This document shows, piece by piece, positions 40,165 to 51,982 of a DNA stretch of 64,000 nt (positions are counted from its first letter, which is position 1; each line of letters begins with the position of its first letter). Location: NCBI RefSeq assembly GCF_002368075.1, contig NZ_AP018314.1, forward strand, positions 4,584,494-4,648,493, written 5' to 3'. Position numbers and translations under genes: made by a program. This DNA comes from Sphaerospermopsis kisseleviana NIES-73. GTDB taxonomy: Bacteria > Cyanobacteriota > Cyanobacteriia > Cyanobacteriales > Nostocaceae. The notes beneath the pieces are model-generated. The model saw nothing but the letters and a program-made list of their open reading frames with translations, did no database searches and was not told where the DNA came from.

Positions 40165-40458
40165 ATGAAATCTATTCTGCAAACCTACATAGAGAAAGAG
40201 ATATGGTTGTTAATCAGAGATAAATGGTATTTGGCAACAATTATCGGGGTTGTAGATGACTTATTGTGGTTTAAACACAGAACGCACAACAAAGAGACAG
40301 AAGAAGATACTTTGTGGGAAATGGTGGTGAAAATCAGTGAAGTCATTGCTATTGATAAAGTGATATCTGTAATGAGTAGAAAACCAGATGTATTTATGTC
40401 TAGGTTATTGGAAGCAGATAACACGATACATAATAATCAACAGGAACATGAACAATAA
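40165..40458 (+). CDS. Hypothetical protein
   Basis: A 97-residue protein with IEKEIWLLIRDKWYLATIIG near the N-terminus, which may form a small beta-barrel-like fold for an RNA- or protein-binding role, and a polar tail. I recognise no family. Its upstream region (39945-40164) contains GATAGTT heptamers (39950-39972). Confidence 0.55.
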   Translation: MKSILQTYIEKEIWLLIRDKWYLATIIGVVDDLLWFKHRTHNKETEEDTLWEMVVKISEVIAIDKVISVMSRKPDVFMSRLLEADNTIHNNQQEHEQ

Positions 40459-40564
40459 TCAGCTAATTATGTAAGGAGTCAAGAGTCAGGAGTTGCTTTC
40501 CTTCCTTCCTATACCCTATTCTCACTGATAACTGATAATTGTAAAACTCAGAAAACTTGCGTCA

Positions 40565-41149
40565 TTAGTTACTAGATAAATTATTCCCAAGTGTGATAGT
40601 TTTGGTAAATTTACGCCAAAGCGATCGCACTACTTTTTTTTGTTGAATTGAGTGTAGAATAATAAAAGCCAAAAATGTGTAAGCTAACCAAAAATGTAAA
40701 CTTCTACCGACTTCCACCATTGCCGAATTTTGGGGAAACATATCAGGTAACAGAATACCAAAAACTTTAACATTATTACTTTTAAAAGAATTAGAAAGTA
40801 AGAAACCCGTAACAGGAACAACCCACATAAAGATATACAAACTGGTATGAAGGGCGACAGTTTGAAACCATTCGGTAGTGAATTTAGGAAATTTTTTTGT
40901 ATATTTGCGCCACCAAACCCGCAACAATACTAAAATTCTCCAAGTGAGAATGGCCATTGTTAAAGCACCAATTGATTTGTGAAAATCGTAAAGAGAAGGA
41001 CGAATAAAAACCTCTCTTGGCAACCTGGACATAATTGTACCAGTTAAAAATAGGATTAAATAACCAATTGACATCCACCAATGGATAGACATGAGGTGTT
41101 TAAATGCGGAATTTTGTCTAGGTTTAGAGGGTGTATTAGTTGAAATCAT
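40565..41149 (-). CDS. Cytochrome b561-family membrane protein
   Basis: A 194-residue integral protein with four predicted membrane helices and haem-ligand candidates in MSIHWWMSIGYLILFL, YDFHKSIGALTMAIL, LHTSLYIFMWVVPVTG and GRSLHFWLAYTFLAF. This is the layout of bacterial di-haem cytochrome b561 proteins that move electrons across or within the plasma or thylakoid membrane. Partner and quinone specificity unknown. Single gene. Confidence 0.88.
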   Translation of the reverse strand: MISTNTPSKPRQNSAFKHLMSIHWWMSIGYLILFLTGTIMSRLPREVFIRPSLYDFHKSIGALTMAILTWRILVLLRVWWRKYTKKFPKFTTEWFQTVALHTSLYIFMWVVPVTGFLLSNSFKSNNVKVFGILLPDMFPQNSAMVEVGRSLHFWLAYTFLAFIILHSIQQKKVVRSLWRKFTKTITLGNNLSSN

Positions 41150-41282
41150 ATATTATGATTGGTTTTTATCTATGATTATGAACATTTGTAAATTTAGTTT
41201 AGCAAGGATTTAAGTTATACGCTTGTGTTTTTGGGTTAAGGTAGATTGAAGGTAGTGGAAAATATCGCCCGGTAGATATCTA

Positions 41283-41843
41283 CTACAAAAAACTTACATC
41301 TTCATATAAATAATTCATATTTCCCTGAAAATTAATACTTTGCAGTTCAAAACATGATTGTGTATAAGATTGTAATACCCATAAACCTTGATCATTCCGT
41401 CGGAAACAATCTACTTGATGTTTTTTGACATCAATTAAAACATATTCTTGTAAAGTTTCGATATTTTGATAGTCTTTAAATTTATCACCCCGATCAAATG
41501 CTTCTGTAGAATCAGATAATATTTCAATAATTAAACATGGGAATTTTTTATAATTTAATAATCCTTTATCTCTTTCATCACAAGTAACCATCACATCAGG
41601 ATAGTAAAAACGATTGATGGTTTCTATTCTGGTTTTCATGTCAGTAAAAAAAACTCGACATCCACTACCACGAATGTGATTCCGAATGAGAGTAAAAATA
41701 TTACCTGTTACTGTAATATGAGGATCTGACGCACCAGCCATTGCGTAGATGTAACCGTTGATGTATTCATGTTTGACGGGACTTTTTTCTTCCAGTGCTA
41801 AATATTGTTCGGGAGTGATGTAAATATCGTGATTTGCGATCAT
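41283..41843 (-). CDS. Uma2-family endonuclease-like protein
   Basis: A 186-residue protein of the PD-(D/E)XK superfamily. Landmarks are YLALEEKSPVKHEYINGYIY, FYYPDVMVTC, and CLIIEILSDSTEAFDRGDKF, then LQEYVLIDVKK, the order seen in intact Uma2 proteins. These are very numerous in cyanobacteria and their natural role is not known. Sequence similar to its 3' part survives as a fragment at 42984-43078. Confidence 0.85.
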   Translation of the reverse strand: MIANHDIYITPEQYLALEEKSPVKHEYINGYIYAMAGASDPHITVTGNIFTLIRNHIRGSGCRVFFTDMKTRIETINRFYYPDVMVTCDERDKGLLNYKKFPCLIIEILSDSTEAFDRGDKFKDYQNIETLQEYVLIDVKKHQVDCFRRNDQGLWVLQSYTQSCFELQSINFQGNMNYLYEDVSFL

Positions 41844-41999
41844 ATATTAAAATGGGTTTAGTACATATTTTTATGTTTTATTATAATAGATTTATTGCCA
41901 ATTTTGTCAAAATACTGATTTTAGGACTCAAGATTATGTATTTTTGAGTTAAAATAGTTTTAGGAAGGCACATAATGTCACCATAAAGGTAGATAAGGT

Positions 42000-42593
42000 A
42001 TGGTATACAGCTTTACATTCCCACAACAGATGATTGACAACATTCAAGATAAATTAGCTGATTTTGATCAAGGACTGAATAAAGCTGAATATTCTTTACT
42101 TATAGGAATGATTGATTCGTATCGTCAGCGTGTTGATGATTTGATGGAATTGTACCAAAAAATTACTAATTATAATAAAATTTCAGATAAATTTCAAGCA
42201 AAAAAAGAACAGGGAGAATTAGACATTAAACTCTTTGTAAGACTTAATTTTATCCTCAAGGGTATATTAGATAAATATTTGTATTTTTTTATAGAAGATT
42301 CTGATAAAGAATCCATTAAAAGAATGACCTTGGATGCTGTCAAGTTTTACAAAAAAACAGAACATTTTTCGGTAAATAGAAGTGATATCAAGGATGAGAA
42401 TTTCCTTATTTTAGAAACAAAAAAACACCTGATACAATCACTAATTAAAGCTAGTTTACAAATTAAAGCACTATCTGAAGAAGAAATTAATGCTTTTAAC
42501 TTAGGAGATATAACACCTCAAGAATCAGAAGCCATGTTAATTTCTTTAGCATCTACAAAAAAATGGGATTATGTGTATAGAAAACTGGCATAA
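42000..42593 (+). CDS. Unknown protein upstream of and overlapping a Doc toxin gene
   Basis: A 197-residue, lysine-rich, nearly all-helical protein with no recognised domain. It starts MVYSFTFPQQMIDNIQDKLA and ends LASTKKWDYVYRKLA. Its 3' end overlaps the Doc gene start by 23 nt, so it should be translated together with it. Canonical Doc partners (Phd type) are about 70-80 residues with a beta-hairpin DNA-binding domain, which this is not. It may be a new antitoxin or an unrelated gene placed before Doc. Confidence 0.7.
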   Translation: MVYSFTFPQQMIDNIQDKLADFDQGLNKAEYSLLIGMIDSYRQRVDDLMELYQKITNYNKISDKFQAKKEQGELDIKLFVRLNFILKGILDKYLYFFIEDSDKESIKRMTLDAVKFYKKTEHFSVNRSDIKDENFLILETKKHLIQSLIKASLQIKALSEEEINAFNLGDITPQESEAMLISLASTKKWDYVYRKLA

Positions 42594-42981
42594 TCCTAAA
42601 TTCATTAATAAAGAAGATGTATTAAGTATACATAAAAAACAGATTAACCTATATGGTGGATCAGAAGGTATCCGCGATAAAGGTTTATTAGATTCTGCAA
42701 TTTACCAACCTCAAGTAAGTTTTGGAGGTGAATTATTACATCCAACAATTTATGAACAAGCAGCAGCATATTTATTTCACATTTGTAAAAATCATGCTTT
42801 TGTAGATGGTAATAAACGCACAGCTTTTGATGTGATGGTGACGTTTTTAAATATCAATGATTATGATTTGAATATGACACCAGAGGAAGCATATCAATTA
42901 ACAATGCAGGTTGCTGATAATAAAGTGAGTAAGGAAGATTTGATAGAAATATTGAGAGATTGTATTATAGAATTATTTTAA
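42571..42981 (+). CDS. doc: Death-on-curing (Doc/Fic) family toxin
   Basis: A 136-residue Fic-fold protein with the active motif HAFVDGNKRTAFD (Hx[F/P]xDGNKRxx), plus IRDKGLLDSAIYQP and EQAAAYLFHICKN. Doc phosphorylates elongation factor Tu, arresting translation, in the characterised phage P1 system. It overlaps the 198-codon upstream gene. The first codons (MCIENWHNPKFI) fit family starts. Confidence 0.88.
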   Translation: MCIENWHNPKFINKEDVLSIHKKQINLYGGSEGIRDKGLLDSAIYQPQVSFGGELLHPTIYEQAAAYLFHICKNHAFVDGNKRTAFDVMVTFLNINDYDLNMTPEEAYQLTMQVADNKVSKEDLIEILRDCIIELF

Positions 42982-42983
42982 CA

Positions 42984-43078
42984 GATGATTCTTGATAAGA
43001 TTGTAATATCCATAACCCTTGAAAATTAGAACGGAAAAAATCTACTTGAGGTTTTTACATCAAAAAACATATTACTTA
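42984..43078 (-). pseudogene. Remnant of a Uma2-family gene
   Basis: The segment GATAAGATTGTAATATCCAT (42993) and CTACTTGAGGTTTTTACATC closely resemble 41367-41440 of the intact Uma2 gene on the same strand. They correspond to the VLIDVKKHQVDCFRRND and QSYTQSCF regions. Nothing else of the gene remains, so this is a short relic. Confidence 0.7.
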
Positions 43079-43096
43079 AAGGCTAAGAGTAGTTAA

Positions 43097-43660
43097 ATGA
43101 ACACAGTCACCTTAAACCTAGATCCAATTATTCGCCTTACAGATGAACAATTTTACCAACTCTGTATGGCCAATAAAGATGTAAGCTTAGAACTAAATGC
43201 AGAAGGAGAGTTAATTATTGTGCCACCAGTAGGAGGAGAAAGCGGCCGTAGTGAAGCCGACTTAAATTTTAAAGTCAGTCTGTGGAATTACCAAACAAAA
43301 TTAGGGATAGTATTTAGTTCCTCAACAATATTCCGACTTCCCAATGGTGCAAAACGTTCACCTGATGTTGCTTGGATAAAATTAGAACGCTGGGAAGCAT
43401 TAACAGAAGAAGAACGAAAGAAATTTCCCCCACTTACACCAGACTTTATCATTGAACTGAGATCAGAAACCGATAGATTGAAAACTCTGCAAGAAAAAAT
43501 GCAGGAATATATAGATAATGGTTTGCGTTTGGGTTGGTGAATTAACCCACAGGATAAAGAAGTAGAAATTTATAGAAGTGGAAAACCTGTAGAAATTGTC
43601 CAACTTTCTGCTGTACTTTCCGGGGAAGATGTTTTACCAGGGTTTGAATTACAAATTTGA
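43097..43660 (+). pseudogene. Uma2-family gene interrupted by a stop codon
   Basis: The frame starting MNTVTLNLDPIIRLTDEQFY encodes the Uma2 fold up to DNGLRLGW, where TGA occurs at 43538-43540. The same frame then continues NPQDKEVEIYRSGKPVEIVQ to a second stop at 43658-43660, exactly as intact Uma2 proteins end. One base change (TGA in place of TTA or similar) explains it. The 147-residue truncated product still contains the D...E-x-R active-site region, so residual activity cannot be excluded. Confidence 0.85.
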
Positions 43661-43702
43661 ACCCTAGATTAAAGTCAACTGATTGTTAGATAAAACATTT
43701 GG

Positions 43703-43732
43703 TTGGGTTGCGCGTTGCTTAATCCAACCTAC
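43703..43732. repeat. Flanking repeat, 3' side of hicBA
   Basis: TTGGGTTGCGCGTTGCTTAA followed by TCCAACCTAC. A matching copy in the same orientation lies at 44221-44250, so the HicBA pair is bounded by near-identical direct repeats, each able to form a hairpin. Confidence 0.8.
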
Positions 43733-43742
43733 GATCATAATC

Positions 43743-43970
43743 TTAATTCTCCAACATTTCTATAAATTCTTCTACTGTTATTCCTGCTTTAGAAATAAGA
43801 CTGCGTAAAGTACCCCGCGCTACTTGATTATGATTAGGGATAGAAAGAGTAGCAGGATGTCCTTCTTTGGTCATAATAATATGACTTCCGCGTTGACGAG
43901 AAACTTCCCAGCCAAGTTTTGTAAAAGTTTTAATAACCTCCGCAGGTTTTAATATTGGTACAGATGGCAT
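43743..43970 (-). CDS. hicA: HicA-family toxin
   Basis: A 75-residue protein with the double-stranded-RNA-binding-like fold and the catalytic-type histidine in SRQRGSHIIMTKEGHP; ILKPAEVIKTFTKLGWEV precedes it. HicA toxins are ribosome-independent mRNA interferases. The start overlaps the hicB stop by one base, giving coupled translation. Confidence 0.92.
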   Translation of the reverse strand: MPSVPILKPAEVIKTFTKLGWEVSRQRGSHIIMTKEGHPATLSIPNHNQVARGTLRSLISKAGITVEEFIEMLEN

Positions 43971-44176
43971 TATATATACACTTCCACTTCACGAGTTATT
44001 ACTGTTAAAGGCATCCCTTTTTCTAACCTAACTTCTAAACATTCCCTAATAGCTTCTTGAATATTTTCCTGTGCTTCTGCTTCAGTTATTCCTTGACTGA
44101 CACAACCAGGAATAGAGGGACATTCAACAATAAACATCCCATCTTCATCTTGAAACATAGTAATGATAAATTTCAT
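43970..44176 (-). CDS. hicB: HicB-family antitoxin
   Basis: A 68-residue partial RNase-H-fold protein: IITMFQDEDGMFIVECPSIP, CVSQGITEAEAQENIQEAI. Short HicB without a C-terminal DNA-binding domain. Upstream gene of the hicBA pair, an order common in cyanobacteria. Confidence 0.92.
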   Translation of the reverse strand: MKFIITMFQDEDGMFIVECPSIPGCVSQGITEAEAQENIQEAIRECLEVRLEKGMPLTVITREVEVYI

Positions 44177-44220
44177 GATGTTTTTATTTGATTTATCAAT
44201 TTAATTGTACTGTAAATGTG

Positions 44221-44250
44221 TTGGGTTGCGTGGTGCTTAACCCAACCTAC
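44221..44250. repeat. Flanking repeat, 5' side of hicBA
   Basis: TTGGGTTGCGTGGTGCTTAA followed by CCCAACCTAC. Compare 43703-43732. The core TTGGGTT...AACCCAA is self-complementary. Confidence 0.8.
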
Positions 44251-44276
44251 AGTTTAAAATTTGAATCTTGAATTTT

Positions 44277-48014
<3,738 letters not shown>

Positions 48015-48323
48015 GTCACTCAGTTACGAAATCTTTCTTTACTGTGATCTTAAACATTGTTGCGGACTAATGGGGGAATATCTACCTAAAGAGTAGAATA
48101 TCTCATTTGCCTATTGAAACTGAAGTTAAGATGGATTTACCTTTTTTCACTGTATTGGGAAATTTACAAGTTACATTGTGATTACATAAATATCTAGTTG
48201 CTGTCGATTTTGAGCAATTATAATATGTGATATCATAATTCTGGTTTTTGACTAGAAAAAATCCCAAACAAGCCCATTTTTTTAATTAAATCTTTTCTGT
48301 TGAAAGTACGTTGAGGATACACC

Positions 48324-49331
48324 ATGAAATTTGGAATTGATATGGGGCATAATTGTCCTCCAGATACGGGAGCTAGAGGAATTAGATTTGAAGATAACTT
48401 AACTATGGAGGTGGGAAATAAAGTTATAGCTAAGTTAAAAAGCTTAGGTCATGAAGCAATATCTTGTACACCAAATAGTGCCAGATCAGTCAGTCAATCT
48501 CTGGGTAGACGTTGTGATATAGCTAATAGAAACAAAGTTGATGTTTTTATTTCTATTCATTTCAATGCCTTTAATGGGCAAGCTAATGGAACAGAAGTAT
48601 TTGCTATGAGTGATGCTGGGAGAAAAATTGCCAAACCAGTATTAGATGAAATTATCAAGTTAGGATTTTTTAATCGCGGTGTCAAGAACGGCTCTCATTT
48701 GTATGTGCTTAGAAATACAAATATGCCAGGTATTCTCATAGAATGTTGCTTTATTGATTCCGCGAAAGATATGCAACTTTATGATGGGGAAGCAATGGCC
48801 AATGCTATTGTTACAGGGTTAACTGGTAAAGTAGTATCACCAGCATCAAACCCAGTATCAAACCCAGTATCAAACCCAGTATCAAACCCTGTTAACACAG
48901 TTCGAGAACCTGTAAACATAGTGCGAGATGAGGAACAAAATACAGATACTTCTGTTCTCAGATTGCAACAAGCTTTAAATCGACTACAAATAACTGATAG
49001 AAATAATAGGCGTTTAGTCGAGGATAATATCATCGGACCATCCACAACTTCTGCTGTAGAGAAGTTTCAAAGAATTGTGGGAATTATTCCCAGTGGAATG
49101 GCAACTAGCACTACATGGAATGCCATTAATCAGATATTATCAAAACGATTAGTGCAAGGAAATCAAACCACCGGACCAGTAATGAGATATATACAACATC
49201 GTGTAGGTACTGTTGCAGATGGTATTTATGGTCGCAATACAGAAGCGGCAATTAAGAGATTTCAACAGCAAAATGGTTTAACTGCTGATGGTATTATTGG
49301 TCCTGCAACTTGGCAGAAATTAATAGGTTAA
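48324..49331 (+). CDS. N-acetylmuramoyl-L-alanine amidase with two peptidoglycan-binding domains
   Basis: A 335-residue protein. Residues 1-170 form an Amidase_3 zinc hydrolase with ligands His9 (DMGHN), a Glu near residue 24, His79 (ISIHFNAF) and catalytic Glu140 (ILIECCF). It cuts the MurNAc-L-alanine bond. A linker with SNPV four times (175-190, a 12-nt tandem repeat) precedes two PG_binding_1 domains (about 205-270 and 282-335). No signal peptide is apparent, so it may be exported by another route or act in lysis. Single gene. Confidence 0.92.
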   Translation: MKFGIDMGHNCPPDTGARGIRFEDNLTMEVGNKVIAKLKSLGHEAISCTPNSARSVSQSLGRRCDIANRNKVDVFISIHFNAFNGQANGTEVFAMSDAGRKIAKPVLDEIIKLGFFNRGVKNGSHLYVLRNTNMPGILIECCFIDSAKDMQLYDGEAMANAIVTGLTGKVVSPASNPVSNPVSNPVSNPVNTVREPVNIVRDEEQNTDTSVLRLQQALNRLQITDRNNRRLVEDNIIGPSTTSAVEKFQRIVGIIPSGMATSTTWNAINQILSKRLVQGNQTTGPVMRYIQHRVGTVADGIYGRNTEAAIKRFQQQNGLTADGIIGPATWQKLIG

Positions 49332-49333
49332 TG

Positions 49334-49424
49334 AACAATTGATAGTTGATAGTTGATAATTAATAATTAATAATTAATAATTATCAATTATCAATTATCA
49401 ATTATCAATTATCAATTGATAAAG
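49334..49424. repeat. Heptamer arrays (GATAGTT)n, (AATTAAT)n and (TATCAAT)n
   Basis: GATAGTT, AATTAAT and TATCAAT heptamers run in succession between the amidase stop and the CHAD gene, which ends inside the last array. The outer units are partly self-complementary (TTGATAATT/AATTATCAA). Confidence 0.85.
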
Positions 49425-50385
49425 ATGGCAATATTGTTAAATATAAATTCTGTCTCGTTTCTGGTTTTAAATATTGCTGTTGTAGTGGTTGCCACTGCTG
49501 CCATAATTGGTAACGATTTACAGCTAATAAAGTTATTAGACCACTTATTTGCTCGTTAATTTCTGACTTAAAGATATTTTCCAGCCACTCATTTAAAACC
49601 ATGCTATCTTGCAGCATTCCCAAAATTTCTTGGATACTTTTTACCTGTGAAATATGTGTGGTAAAAGCTTCACCGTATAAATCAGTAAATAATTCCATTT
49701 GATAGCGAACTCTTTTAGCTTGTTTTCGCAAATCATGAAGAATTTTCCCTTGATTTTTCAGATTTTTTTCTAACTCCTCCGGTGTCCAGTTGCTTTGTAC
49801 AACTACTTCTGAGTTTACAACTTGAGTACCAACCATCCATCCTGGATGCAATAATAATTTACTGACTTCAGGTAACAGTAAATCTGGTAGCACTTGCTGA
49901 ATTGGCAAATGTGCTAATGGTTGATAACTAGGCTTTTCTAACCATTGTTGAAAATGATTTTTCAAAGATTTATAAGTTTCATCTTTCAATATTTTTTGCA
50001 CCTGGGAAAAAGCAACTTCCCGTTGTTTGGCTAAAGTAGAAAAAGCTATCTCTAAAGATGCTTGTTCCTTTGGAAGTAAATGTGGTTTATAATTATTTTC
50101 CAGTATCTCTTTTAAGACATCCAAATCTCGGAGATTTCCTAGTATTCTGGCAATTTTACCAATATTTTTATCGCTGGCTGATTTGGGTAAATTTAAACAT
50201 AGCTCAAACCGACTAACTGCTGTACGTAAACGACGCATTCCCACACGCATTTGGTGTAGTGCTTCTGGATTTTCGTCTTTTTTAACTGATTTTTCCCATT
50301 TTATGGTTTTGTGAAAGTGTTTTTCGATTGCTTGGTATGCACAATCTCCTAGACTTTTGACTGTGGGTGTTGTGGCTAAGTTCAT
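49405..50385 (-). CDS. CHAD-domain protein
   Basis: A 326-residue alpha-helical protein with the conserved-histidine CHAD pattern: HQMRVGMRRLRTAVSRF, DLRDLDVLKE, HDLRKQAKRVRYQMEL. CHAD proteins bind polyphosphate and localise to granules. The N-terminal partner CYTH domain is absent, so it is CHAD-only. Its stop codon is in the repeat array. Polyphosphate binding is inferred from the family. The phosphate regulators lie about 6 kb away, but nothing links the two directly. Confidence 0.9.
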   Translation of the reverse strand: MNLATTPTVKSLGDCAYQAIEKHFHKTIKWEKSVKKDENPEALHQMRVGMRRLRTAVSRFELCLNLPKSASDKNIGKIARILGNLRDLDVLKEILENNYKPHLLPKEQASLEIAFSTLAKQREVAFSQVQKILKDETYKSLKNHFQQWLEKPSYQPLAHLPIQQVLPDLLLPEVSKLLLHPGWMVGTQVVNSEVVVQSNWTPEELEKNLKNQGKILHDLRKQAKRVRYQMELFTDLYGEAFTTHISQVKSIQEILGMLQDSMVLNEWLENIFKSEINEQISGLITLLAVNRYQLWQQWQPLQQQYLKPETRQNLYLTILPSLSIDN

Positions 50386-50531
50386 AGGTTATATCAATTC
50401 ACTATCTCATCATATTTTTGCATCATAGCAGTAGCGAAAAATTGAAATCTATTATTTTATAGACTTTTTAACAACATTGGCTGCTAGTTATTTGATATGT
50501 AATTATTCAGATAATCTCATTTTTAAAGATT

Positions 50532-50936
50532 TTAAAGATTGGTAGAAATAGCCTGTACCGGACAAGTAGGAATACATTGTTCACAGACAATACAACGCGA
50601 TCGCGTAAATGTAAGTTGATATGTATCTGGGTTGAGAGAAAGAGCTTCCGTTGGACAAACTCCAGTACACAAACCACAGTCAACGCATAGATCATCATCA
50701 ATGACAATTTCACCTAAATTATGGGAAACACTGATGTGTTGCGATCGCATCCACTCAATAGCTGCATCTAGTTGATCAATATCCCCCAATAATTCCACTA
50801 CCAGTTTACCAATTTGATTGGGGGCCACCTGAGCGCGGATAATATTCGCCGCAACATTAAAATCTTTTGCCAGTCGGTAAGTGACAGGCATTTGAATTGC
50901 ACGTTTAGGAAAAGTCAGGGTGACTCGTTTTTTCAT
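50532..50936 (-). CDS. NIL-domain ferredoxin (2x 4Fe-4S)
   Basis: A 134-residue protein: N-terminal NIL domain (residues about 5-75), then two cluster motifs CVDCGLCTGVCP and CIVCEQCIPTCP. NIL domains are ligand-binding and are also found in methionine ABC transporters. Such proteins are linked to sulfur metabolism in some bacteria; a role here is not established. Divergent from txlA, with a 66-nt shared promoter region. Confidence 0.9.
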   Translation of the reverse strand: MKKRVTLTFPKRAIQMPVTYRLAKDFNVAANIIRAQVAPNQIGKLVVELLGDIDQLDAAIEWMRSQHISVSHNLGEIVIDDDLCVDCGLCTGVCPTEALSLNPDTYQLTFTRSRCIVCEQCIPTCPVQAISTNL

Positions 50937-51002
50937 GGGTAAAAAACTAAGTTTTGCTAAACTAGATGATGAAACTGCTTAATAAGTCTTAATAAATAAA
51001 TT

Positions 51003-51578
51003 ATGAGTACAGATGCACCATTTAATGCTCCTACCAAGCCTGAATCTACATTGGGCAAGCGTTTGAGAAACTTCCTCATTGTTATTGTAGCGATCGCCCT
51101 GAGTGCTGCCCTATTTTTGGGACTGCAAACCCAGACAACCTCAGTTTCTCTCACCGAACTAGATGCTGCATCCACACCCTTAGAAGTTGCAGTTAGCAAT
51201 AATAAACCCAGTTTAGTAGAATTTTATGCAGATTGGTGTACAGTCTGCCAAAAAATGGCACCCGACATAGCCGAACTCAAACAACAATATGCAGACAAAT
51301 TAAACTTTGTCATGCTGAATGTAGATAATAACAAATGGTTGCCAGAAATGCTCAAATATCGAGTAGATGGTATTCCTCACTTTGTATTTTTGGGTAAACA
51401 AGGAGAAAGTATAGCCGAAGCTATTGGTGACATACCCCGTTCCATCATGGCCAGCAACTTAGAAGCTTTGGTAAATGGTTCTCCCCTACCCTACGCGCAA
51501 ATGAGTGGTAAAACTTCCAAATTTTCCGCCCCAGTATCAACAAATAGTCAAGATGATCCCCGCAGTCATGGAGGGTAA
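51003..51578 (+). CDS. txlA: Membrane-anchored thioredoxin-like protein (TxlA/HCF164 type)
   Basis: A 191-residue protein with one N-terminal membrane segment (about residues 24-41) and a thioredoxin domain with the redox motif CTVC in YADWCTVCQKM. It resembles HCF164/TxlA, a lumenal thylakoid thioredoxin that reduces the apocytochrome path in cytochrome b6f assembly. The C-terminal tail is Ser/Pro-rich. The non-standard CTVC motif is typical of this group. Divergent from the NIL-ferredoxin. Confidence 0.88.
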   Translation: MSTDAPFNAPTKPESTLGKRLRNFLIVIVAIALSAALFLGLQTQTTSVSLTELDAASTPLEVAVSNNKPSLVEFYADWCTVCQKMAPDIAELKQQYADKLNFVMLNVDNNKWLPEMLKYRVDGIPHFVFLGKQGESIAEAIGDIPRSIMASNLEALVNGSPLPYAQMSGKTSKFSAPVSTNSQDDPRSHGG

Positions 51579-51639
51579 CTGGGTAATGGGTAATGGGTAA
51601 TGGGTAATTAATGGGTAATTGGTAATTGATGATTACTCA

Positions 51640-51873
51640 TTACTCATTACTTTTTTGGTCTAAAATGCCGCTTTCAATCATTAATTTTGGCCAGATTAAT
51701 AAAAAGAAACCCATCCAACTTAATACAGGGATAGCAACAATAATTGTCAACCATATAAGTTTGAGTATTAACCAACTACCGCTAATTAATGTGATACCTG
51801 TGAGGATAATTGACCAAGGTTGACACCACCAAGGTTTATAATTCCAAGGATTGATAGTTTGTTTTTCATTCAT
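51640..51873 (-). CDS. DUF6737-family small membrane protein
   Basis: A 77-residue protein from the preferred ATG at 51873 (MNEKQTINPWNYKPWWCQP). Two membrane helices (WSIILTGITLISGSWLI, LIWLTIIVAIPVLSWMGFFL) follow a W-rich cytosolic segment. The open frame extends to 51930 but is not needed. It matches the short conserved cyanobacterial DUF6737 group. Function unknown. Confidence 0.8.
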   Translation of the reverse strand: MNEKQTINPWNYKPWWCQPWSIILTGITLISGSWLILKLIWLTIIVAIPVLSWMGFFLLIWPKLMIESGILDQKSNE

Positions 51874-51982
51874 CATACTAAATCCATAGATAAGAAATTG
51901 GATTTTATTTAAAACAATTAATAGTATCAATATTTAGTATAATACTAAAAGGTAAATTTAGCAAATAAATCAAAGATACAAT

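Noticed and set aside
50957-51199. 80-residue minus-strand frame overlapping txlA
   Set aside because: It is antisense to the txlA start region; txlA has clear domain support.
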